Below are positions 1 to 5,213 of a stretch of 6,926 nucleotides of DNA, in pieces (position 1 is the first letter of the stretch; the number at the start of each line of letters is the position of its first letter). The translations under genes and the position numbers were made by a program. Below the pieces are notes generated by a model. It was given only the letters and a program-made list of their open reading frames with translations. It did no database searches and was not told the origin of the DNA. The stretch is taken from the NCBI GenBank assembly GCA_021828635.1, contig JAJZEJ010000084.1:1-6926 (forward strand), in the 5' to 3' direction. This stretch comes from Chloroflexota bacterium (GTDB lineage Bacteria; Chloroflexota; Ktedonobacteria; Ktedonobacterales; Ktedonobacteraceae).

Positions 1-8
1 ATGACCCC

Positions 9-1499
9 GTGCTTCCTGACCAACCCAATCAGCCTAATCAACCAAATTTCCCTAGTCAAGAAGAGCTTGAGAAACGCATCGACGAGATCAGGCAGTTTGT
101 CGTGCAGGGGGCGAACGAGGCACAACAGAGAATCCGGCGTGTGGTCGATAAGGCAGGCGAATACTGGAAGCAGGCCCAGACGGTGCAGACGCCCCAGTCG
201 CCTGATAATGTTGAGGAGCAACGTATTCGCCAGTTAGCCAACATGTGGAGCAATGAGAACTGGCGTGTGGCTAAAGACCTCGGTACGTTTATGAACCTCA
301 CCTCCTGGACGACCAACGAGGTTTGGGAGGTCACGGTGCAGACGCGCTGGGAGACACGCGGCATGGATGCGGTTGCCGAGCCATATACCGGTCGCCCTGT
401 TGGTAAGCCGCAGCCACTTTTGCCGGTCTGGGATTATGATCTTCCGCCGATTACCGGCCTCAAAGCGCCGAGTAGCCGTACAAAATTGGAAGGGCTGGAC
501 GAGGTGATTGCCTGCACCTCCTGTAATGGTACCGGACGCACACTTTGCACGACCTGCAATGGGCGTGGCTGGATTGTTTGCCCGGAGTGCAAGGGCCGTA
601 CCAAGAAACGCTGCTCAACCTGTCGTGGGCGCGGCTATGTAGCCGACTGGACGGAGGGCGAGAAGAAGCCAATTTTCCAGCGTCAGGCCGATAATGTCGC
701 CTCGTCCTTCAACGAGCGCGTTGCCGATGTCTTTGACGGCATTCGTCAACAGGGTATACCGGTTCCCAACCCCGTGGATACCGACCCGGCCAACAAGGGC
801 AAGACCGTTCCCTGCCCGGATTGTGTCAATGGTGAGGTCGATTGCTCGTGCGGCAACGGCAAACGGGTCTGCGCGACCTGTGAAGGGGGCAAAACCGTTT
901 TCTGCACAAACTGCAACGGCACTGGCAAGCTGGTCCGGCAGCGCGAGATTGTGCGTCGCTTTGATCTGCGCACGCAGACGCGCGTGATCGGCGATAGCAG
1001 CATCCCGCATCAGCAGTTGGTCAAGGCCAGTGGTGAGTTGATCTTCAACGCGGAGGTCAACGAGGCGTTGCATCCAGACGCGCCGCCGGAGGCTGTGCCG
1101 GGCGATGTCTGGCGCACGGCTGTCGCGCTGGTGCAGCAGGCCGCGCAAGACCGTCCAATCCCCAATGCCACCACCGAGCAATCACGGGCGACCTTGCAGG
1201 TGGTTGAACTGGCACGCATTCCATACACACAGGTGCAGTATCGCTACTCCGATCAGGACTATGTATTCTACATCTATGATAGCGAGGGGCGTGAGAAATT
1301 CTATGCCGAGCGTTTTCCCGCGCGTTGGGACCGCATCGAGCGCCTGGTGAAAGCCATCACCGCCGACTTGACGGAGCCGCCGGAGAACCCGAATCCACCC
1401 AATGGTGGCTCGCGTCCTGGTCCCTATCGTGTTCCCATCGAGTATCCGTCCTACAACATCACCGAAGAGGGTGATGGTGAGAAGCCGGGGAAACAATAA
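9..1499 (+). CDS. Protein with two DnaJ-type CxxCxGxG zinc-finger clusters, no J domain (5' end possibly incomplete)
   Basis: The reading frame is open to the left edge. GTG at 9 is the first in-frame start visible, but no ribosome site can be seen there, so the true start may lie outside the window. Numbering from that GTG gives 496 residues. Residues 4-14 are Gln/Pro/Asn-rich, and 17-57 are charged and look helical or coiled-coil. Cluster 1 has CxxC pairs at 169/172, 180/183, 191/194 and 202/205, an exact 11-residue period, mostly followed by the GxG of DnaJ zinc fingers. Cluster 2 has pairs at 269/272, 279/281 (CxC), 288/291 and 299/302. In DnaJ, four such motifs bind two Zn ions and contact unfolded protein, so up to four Zn could bind here. 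There is no HPD J domain, signal peptide or membrane segment, so a cytoplasmic location is expected. The 194-residue C-terminal part is unrecognised; a remote similarity to SSUH2-like proteins is possible. A chaperone-like or scaffold role is inferred. The gene ends just before a strong terminator. Confidence 0.85.
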   Translation: MLPDQPNQPNQPNFPSQEELEKRIDEIRQFVVQGANEAQQRIRRVVDKAGEYWKQAQTVQTPQSPDNVEEQRIRQLANMWSNENWRVAKDLGTFMNLTSWTTNEVWEVTVQTRWETRGMDAVAEPYTGRPVGKPQPLLPVWDYDLPPITGLKAPSSRTKLEGLDEVIACTSCNGTGRTLCTTCNGRGWIVCPECKGRTKKRCSTCRGRGYVADWTEGEKKPIFQRQADNVASSFNERVADVFDGIRQQGIPVPNPVDTDPANKGKTVPCPDCVNGEVDCSCGNGKRVCATCEGGKTVFCTNCNGTGKLVRQREIVRRFDLRTQTRVIGDSSIPHQQLVKASGELIFNAEVNEALHPDAPPEAVPGDVWRTAVALVQQAAQDRPIPNATTEQSRATLQVVELARIPYTQVQYRYSDQDYVFYIYDSEGREKFYAERFPARWDRIERLVKAITADLTEPPENPNPPNGGSRPGPYRVPIEYPSYNITEEGDGEKPGKQ

Positions 1500-1503
1500 T
1501 ATT

Positions 1504-1560
1504 ATCAAAATGAAGGAACCGGCCCAGGCATTCGCCTGGGGCCGGTTCCTTCATTTTGAT
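1504..1560. terminator. Bidirectional intrinsic terminator between convergent genes
   Basis: The arms 1504-1529 and 1534-1560 pair over 26 base pairs around the 4-nt loop ATTC, with a single bulged G at 1541. The GC-rich inner part (CCGGCC...CAGGC) is flanked by AAAA on the left and TTTT on the right, so either strand gives a stem followed by a U tract. The zinc-finger gene stops at 1499 on the plus strand and the RDD gene stops at 1576 on the minus strand. This is the expected place for a terminator serving both. Confidence 0.88.
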
Positions 1561-1575
1561 TGGACACCAGCACGT

Positions 1576-2145
1576 TTAGCGTGTGCGGATTACCACCGTC
1601 TTGGCAACCTTGTCGCCGAGGCGCTGGCGCGTTGGCGAGTTCCAGACCATGATAGCTCCAAGCAGGTAGGGAATGATGAAAGGAATTTCGTCTACAATCC
1701 GCATCAGGTTACGGATGATAGACTCGTTCCAACTGATCGGGCTACCATCTTCACGGACAACCTTCAGTCCCAACGCCATTTTGCCAACTGTTCTGCCCTG
1801 CGTCGCTTCCATTATAGCGAAATAAGCAAAAGAGATGACAATGGCAAGAAAGCTTGAGAAACCTGAATAGTGTAATATAGCTTCGACGATCAGATTGACA
1901 ATACCGACAAGGATACTATCAATGAGTATTGCGAAGAAGCGCGGCCAGACGCTGACATACTGCATGGCGGGAGCCTGATAGCCAAACTGGCCGGGCTGGG
2001 CGTACATCCCTTGTGGTTGCCCATATTGTGGTTGCCCATAGCCTTGCGGTTGGCCATACATTTGTTGTTGCTGACCATAGGGATTCTCCTGCGTGTAGGG
2101 TTGCTGCTGTTGTGGTTGTTGCGAATACGGGTCTTGATAAGCCAC
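1576..2145 (-). CDS. RDD-family membrane protein with Q/Y/G/P-rich N-terminal head
   Basis: This 189-residue protein starts with GTG, chosen because a perfect AGGAGG lies 7 nt upstream. Residues 1-62 are low-complexity (Gln, Tyr, Gly, Pro), with repeated YGQPQ units and no hydrophobic segment. From about residue 68 the RDD domain begins. It has Arg69 and Asp76 in the first helix (WPRFFAILID), a second hydrophobic segment around 97-113, the conserved loop QGRTVGKMALGLKVV (116-130), RNLMRIVD (145-152), a third segment around 153-168, and the closing RQRLGDKVAKTVV (173-185). RDD proteins are small integral membrane proteins of mostly unknown role; some members have been linked to ion or proton exchange. 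The head is likely cytoplasmic and could mediate self-association. The gene lies 113 nt downstream of the S53 gene on the same strand, so read-through is possible, but separate transcription is equally likely. Family assignment is strong; function is unknown. Confidence 0.9.
   Translation of the reverse strand: MAYQDPYSQQPQQQQPYTQENPYGQQQQMYGQPQGYGQPQYGQPQGMYAQPGQFGYQAPAMQYVSVWPRFFAILIDSILVGIVNLIVEAILHYSGFSSFLAIVISFAYFAIMEATQGRTVGKMALGLKVVREDGSPISWNESIIRNLMRIVDEIPFIIPYLLGAIMVWNSPTRQRLGDKVAKTVVIRTR
2011..2040 (-). repeat. Exact 15-bp tandem duplication encoding YGQPQ in the RDD protein head
   Basis: The 15-mer TTGTGGTTGCCCATA occurs twice back to back (2011-2025 and 2026-2040). It is followed by a diverged third copy at 2041-2058 that carries one extra codon. 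The repeat keeps frame and encodes YGQPQ units, so copy-number change would lengthen or shorten the low-complexity head without breaking the gene. Confidence 0.85.
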
Positions 2146-2258
2146 AGAAATACCTCCTGGATAATTACAAAGATGGCAAAATGAACATTTGAGCGGTTGC
2201 CATCAAACCGTCCTATAGGTATAACGAACGAAGCTGAGTTTTTTCCAATCAGATATTC
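2146..2258. other. Intergenic region between the first S53 gene and the RDD gene
   Basis: These 113 nt hold the RDD ribosome site. I see no convincing terminator for the S53 gene: there is only a 5-bp stem (2194-2198 with 2206-2210) without a U tract. On the minus strand TTGGAA near 2240 followed by GTTATACC near 2220 is a weak promoter possibility, and CCTATAGG at 2212-2219 is a short palindrome. Whether the RDD gene has its own promoter cannot be settled from this sequence. Confidence 0.4.
2153..2158 (-). promoter_or_regulatory. Ribosome binding site of the RDD gene
   Basis: On the minus strand AGGAGG stands 7 nt before the GTG at 2145. This fixes the non-ATG start; no in-frame ATG has comparable support. 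Confidence 0.75.
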
Positions 2259-3569
2259 TCATTTTAACGCGGCTACCAAATCTGGTAGCAAGTTGGCTGC
2301 ATCGGGCGTGCCGAGACCACTGGCAGCATCCCAACCAGGGGCCGCATTGTAACCCTGGACATTGGTGCTAGTGTTGTTGCCGCTTGTAATATCGTAAAAG
2401 TCGCGGTGATAGGCGCTGGAAGCGGCCAGTTTGTAGAGCGTCGGATTGATGAAGCCGAGGGCATGACCCGCCATCTGATCGGCTAGCGCCATCAGGCCCG
2501 CCCAGAGTGGTGCGCTGGCGCTGGTGCCACCGGCCTGTGTCCATTGCCCGGCGAGATAGACCGCCAGACCAGTAGTCGGGTCGGCATCGGCGGAGACATC
2601 TGGCACTCCTCGCCGATTCTTGAACTGGCGCTGCGTTGTAGTTGGTAGTAATTTCTGATAGCTGGGCATGGCGAAGAAACGGCTGAAACCGCCGCCGCCC
2701 GCGCCGCCGCCGCTATTCCAGACCGTCTCACTGTAGTTCTTACCGCTATCATTGACTGTCGTGCCGCCAACGCTCGTCACCCAGGGATCATCGGGGGCGA
2801 AACTGGTGGTGCGTACCGTAGCGAGGTGTTTGGCTTGCAGGTCGGCATAGTCGGTTGCGCCATTATCGCCCGCCGAAGAGAAAAAGGTCATGCCTGCCTG
2901 CGTTGTCTCTTGCTTATAAAAGCTGTTCCACTGCTGCAACTCTTGTTGTCCCTGCTGATTTTCAAGTGTGATCTCAGAAGCTCCCCAACTTTGTGAAATG
3001 ATGTTGCCCAGGTGATGCGCGACGGCGTACTGCTCTAATTGTAGAAACTCCGGCAGGCCAATTGTCCCTTCCGTCTCGTCAACGGGACTGGTCAGCACGA
3101 CGATGTGGGCGTCAGGCGCGATGGCGTGCATGATCTCTACGTCGAGTTCTGTTTCCGTCTCCCAGCTTGCCGCATCGCTGATACCTTGTGGTGCTTCGTG
3201 CAGAGGCGAGATAATCTGCAAGGTGAGTGGCGGCAAATTAAATCGTTTATCGAAGGTATCCAGGTCTTGCTGGAGCGTGGGGCCGCCGAATGAGACAATA
3301 TCGATGATTGTTTGTCCCTTGCCGGTATAGCCCTTTTGCAGTAAAGGTTCGACATTATAGACGGCACGAAACGCCTGTGGTGTAAGACAGTATGAAAGGC
3401 TTGCTAGATAGCTGGGACACGTTGATGGCACGACAGCGCGTGTGTTTGTTGACGGATTGGTCGTGGTCGTCGGTGTGGGTTTGGGTGCATTAACTATGGG
3501 GCCACACGCCGTTAGCAGGCATAGAAGCAATACAAGAGGGATAAGACGTTGCAAACGAGATGATGACAT
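2259..3569 (-). CDS. S53 (sedolisin/kumamolisin-like) serine-carboxyl peptidase, lipoprotein, propeptide-less (paralogue A)
   Basis: This is a 436-residue secreted endopeptidase. The start is supported by AGGAG 7 nt upstream (3577-3581). Residues 1-22 form a lipoprotein signal (basic n-region, Leu-rich core, lipobox LTAC with lipidated Cys22). A Pro/Thr-rich tether follows (about 29-45). The catalytic domain begins near residue 62. The family Glu/Asp pair is E139 and D143 in ETELD, the oxyanion Asp is D235 in SSAGD, and the nucleophile is S350 in GGTSASAP. The C-terminal Ca site reads D393-I394 with GWD at 412-414 and GLGTP at 418-422. All key residues are present, so activity is expected, typically at acidic pH in this family. 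Known S53 enzymes carry a propeptide of nearly 200 residues before the catalytic domain; here only about 40 residues separate the lipid anchor from it. The gene follows paralogue B on the same strand after 142 nt containing an inverted repeat. Confidence 0.93.
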   Translation of the reverse strand: MSSSRLQRLIPLVLLLCLLTACGPIVNAPKPTPTTTTNPSTNTRAVVPSTCPSYLASLSYCLTPQAFRAVYNVEPLLQKGYTGKGQTIIDIVSFGGPTLQQDLDTFDKRFNLPPLTLQIISPLHEAPQGISDAASWETETELDVEIMHAIAPDAHIVVLTSPVDETEGTIGLPEFLQLEQYAVAHHLGNIISQSWGASEITLENQQGQQELQQWNSFYKQETTQAGMTFFSSAGDNGATDYADLQAKHLATVRTTSFAPDDPWVTSVGGTTVNDSGKNYSETVWNSGGGAGGGGFSRFFAMPSYQKLLPTTTQRQFKNRRGVPDVSADADPTTGLAVYLAGQWTQAGGTSASAPLWAGLMALADQMAGHALGFINPTLYKLAASSAYHRDFYDITSGNNTSTNVQGYNAAPGWDAASGLGTPDAANLLPDLVAALK

Positions 3570-3576
3570 GTATGAA

Positions 3577-3581
3577 CTCCT
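3577..3581 (-). promoter_or_regulatory. Ribosome binding site of S53 paralogue A
   Basis: AGGAG on the minus strand lies 7 nt before the ATG at 3569 and agrees with the start that exposes the lipoprotein signal peptide. Confidence 0.65.
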
Positions 3582-3609
3582 AAATTATGTTGTCAAATAA
3601 AATGTATGA

Positions 3610-3697
3610 CATGGCACCCACAAGGGGCGTCACTACATATATGAAACGCACCACCCACGACATGCTATATGTAGTGACACCCCTTGTGGGTGCTATG
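3610..3697. repeat. REPIN-like inverted repeat (31-bp arms) between the two S53 genes
   Basis: The arms 3610-3640 and 3667-3697 are inverted copies of 31 bp that differ at two positions (3613/3694 and 3628/3679). Each difference would form a G-U pair in RNA from one strand. The loop is about 24 nt. Each arm also contains its own small palindrome (CACCC, short spacer, GGGTG), so the element can fold as one long hairpin or as two small ones. This is the architecture of paired REP sequences (REPINs). It begins 14 nt after the stop codon of paralogue B and ends 28 nt before the ribosome site of paralogue A. It lacks an immediate U tract, so it is a poor classical terminator. It could attenuate read-through or protect the upstream mRNA 3' end. 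It is likely a dispersed genomic repeat, but copy number cannot be seen here. Confidence 0.85.
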
Positions 3698-3711
3698 CCG
3701 CACGATGACGC

Positions 3712-5052
3712 CTATGATTGTAGTGCCGCGATCAAGGCGGGAATGAGATGGCTGGCGAGCGGCGAGCCACAACCAGTCACGGCATCCCAGCCCGGCTGCG
3801 CGTCAAAACCTTTGACCTTTACGGTACCATTCGCGCTATTGGTGTTATCGACGTTATTGTTGCCCTTGATAATATCACGAAAGTCATCCGGTGACGAGGC
3901 TTCCACTTTATACAGGCCGGGATTGATGAAGCCCAGCGCGTGACCCGCTTCCTGATCGGCAATGGCAATCAGCGCGGCCCAGAGTGGTGTGCTGGCGCTG
4001 GTGCCACCGGTAGTTGTCCATTGCCCGGCGAAATAGAAGGCCATGCCAGTATAGGGGTCGGCGTCGGCAGCCACATCAGGAATGCCTCGTCGTCCCTGGA
4101 GTAGCGTTTGCACTGAAACTGGCAGTGTGCGCTGAAAATCCGGCTCGCTAAAAAATTTACTGGTGCCACCTCCGCTACCATTCCATGCAACCTCGTTATA
4201 GCCATTGCTCCGTTGTAGTAGCGAGGTACCACCCACAGCCGTCACCCAGGGAACATCGGCGGGAAAATTGACGGTTGGCGTGCTAGCCAGCGTGGTTGCG
4301 CTCAGGTTGGCCCAATCGGTCGCGCCATTATCGCCGGAGCCGTTGAGAATCGTCCAACCGTCCTTTGTTGTGGTCTGCTGATAAAAATTTGTATACTGTT
4401 GAATAAACTTCTGGCTGGCACTATCGCTTAGAGTGGCTTCCGAGGCTACATAGCTCTGTGAGAAAACTTGGCCCAGATGATGTGCAACAGCATATTGTTC
4501 TAATTGCATGAATTGTGGTAGGCCAATCGTCCCCTCAGTCTCATCCACGGGGCTGGTCATGACGATTATATGTGCGTCAGGGGCGATGGCGTGCATAATT
4601 TGCACATCCAGTTCGGTCTCGCCGGCCCAACCGGCCATATCCTTATTGTTGGGGTCATACGGCACGGTTCCCAATGGTGCAAGAACCTGAAGTTTGATGG
4701 CTGGCAAGCCAAATTGCTTATCGAAGACATCCATATCCTGTTGTAGTGTTGGGCTACCATAAGAGACAATATCTACAATCGTCTGGCCCTTGCCGGTTAA
4801 GCCTTGCTGTGTTAGTTTCTCCACGTCATACGCGACGCGCATATCATAAGGTGTATAGCAATTTTGCATAGTGCTGAGACTGCCGGGACATTGCGTCATC
4901 GCTTGTGTTGAGGCCGTCGGCGTGGTCGTCTTCGTCGTTGGCCCACTGAGTGGGCTGCAAGCTGTGAGCAGACATACTAAGAGCAAAAGCGCATAGTGAG
5001 CATAGTGAGCGCAAGGCATCGCCTTGCCCTGCTTGCCGAACCTGGAATGCAT
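3712..5052 (-). CDS. S53 (sedolisin/kumamolisin-like) serine-carboxyl peptidase, lipoprotein, propeptide-less (paralogue B)
   Basis: This 446-residue protein is a clear paralogue of the next gene downstream, with matching blocks along the whole catalytic domain. ATG at 5052 is supported by GAAAGGT 8 nt upstream; Met12 is an alternative start that still keeps the signal. Residues 1-32 form a lipoprotein signal with a basic n-region and lipobox LTAC (Cys32). A Thr/Pro/Ser-rich tether follows (about 37-50). The Glu/Asp pair is E145 and D149 in ETELD, the oxyanion Asp is D241 in GSGDNGATD, and the nucleophile is S352 in GGTSASTP. The Ca site is D393-I394 plus GWD at 421-423. Oddities: the usual GLG after GWD is GCG (Cys428), and the loop between the two Ca-site halves is 9 residues longer than in paralogue A and rich in Asn/Thr. 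As in paralogue A, the family propeptide is missing. It should act at the outer membrane face and is the likely first gene of a two-gene unit. Confidence 0.93.
   Translation of the reverse strand: MHSRFGKQGKAMPCAHYAHYALLLLVCLLTACSPLSGPTTKTTTPTASTQAMTQCPGSLSTMQNCYTPYDMRVAYDVEKLTQQGLTGKGQTIVDIVSYGSPTLQQDMDVFDKQFGLPAIKLQVLAPLGTVPYDPNNKDMAGWAGETELDVQIMHAIAPDAHIIVMTSPVDETEGTIGLPQFMQLEQYAVAHHLGQVFSQSYVASEATLSDSASQKFIQQYTNFYQQTTTKDGWTILNGSGDNGATDWANLSATTLASTPTVNFPADVPWVTAVGGTSLLQRSNGYNEVAWNGSGGGTSKFFSEPDFQRTLPVSVQTLLQGRRGIPDVAADADPYTGMAFYFAGQWTTTGGTSASTPLWAALIAIADQEAGHALGFINPGLYKVEASSPDDFRDIIKGNNNVDNTNSANGTVKVKGFDAQPGWDAVTGCGSPLASHLIPALIAALQS
4992..5009 (-). repeat. Two 9-bp tandem copies in the signal-peptide region of paralogue B
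   Basis: CATAGTGAG is repeated exactly (4992-5000, 5001-5009). It encodes the AHYAHY stretch just before the hydrophobic core of the signal peptide. It keeps the frame and looks like a small slippage duplication. Confidence 0.7.
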
Positions 5053-5213
5053 GCACCGCTACCTTTCAAAATAGTGGGGACAAAATATCTCTCTCGTTCG
5101 TATATGTTACAGTAACGACTCATCCATGTCTTTTTGTCAAGAATGCGATGCATAGAACGATATAATTGCCCACAAACAACGTTGAAATTGGCAATATGGA
5201 AAGCGAGGTCGCA
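5053..5213. promoter_or_regulatory. Divergent promoter region between S53 paralogue B and the macroglobulin-like gene
   Basis: Both flanking genes start outward from this 161-nt spacer, so promoters for both must lie here or inside the genes. Plus strand: TATAAT at 5161-5166 (within GATATAAT) is a perfect -10 hexamer 47 nt before the ATG, but without a well-spaced -35; TTGTCA at 5134-5139 is 21 nt away, too far for a standard pair. Minus strand: the same sequence reads TTGACA (5140-5135), a perfect -35, again without a good -10 at 17 nt. The 11-nt palindrome GTTACAGTAAC at 5106-5116 could be an operator half or chance. GAAAGGT at 5061-5067 is the ribosome site of paralogue B. Confidence 0.5.
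5205..5208 (+). promoter_or_regulatory. Ribosome binding site choosing the start of the macroglobulin-like gene
   Basis: GAGG stands 5 nt before ATG 5214, whereas the earlier in-frame ATG at 5196 has no purine-rich site at a useful distance. The start at 5214 is therefore preferred; the alternative adds only six residues. Confidence 0.55.

Noticed and set aside
1..237. Plus-strand reading frame starting at the first base, 78 codons
   Set aside because: It lies entirely inside the zinc-finger gene in another frame, has no recognisable motif, and its composition looks like an out-of-frame reading.
615..1181. 188-codon minus-strand frame opposite the zinc-finger gene
   Set aside because: Long open antisense frames are common opposite GC-rich genes. 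The plus-strand frame has clear Cys motifs; this one has no recognised domain and no good ribosome site.
1402..1857. 151-codon plus-strand frame crossing the terminator
   Set aside because: It overlaps the end of the zinc-finger gene, reads through the terminator hairpin and then runs antisense to the RDD domain, so it is not a plausible gene.
2219..2233. Similar TATA(A)CGAACGA strings near 2220 and, on the minus strand, near 5095
   Set aside because: The match is short and differs by one inserted base, and its orientation relative to the genes is inconsistent, so a shared operator cannot be supported.
3610..3697. Reading the inverted repeat as a CRISPR unit or as an IS end
   Set aside because: There is only one inverted pair, with no regularly spaced direct repeats, no transposase gene and no target-site duplication visible.
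3587..3943. 118-codon plus-strand frame containing the inverted repeat
   Set aside because: It consists of the palindromic repeat plus antisense of the S53 C-terminus. No independent coding signal is seen.
5196..5213. Earlier ATG at 5196 for the macroglobulin-like gene
   Set aside because: It has no ribosome site at a suitable distance, while ATG 5214 has GAGG 5 nt upstream. The extra six residues add no export signal.
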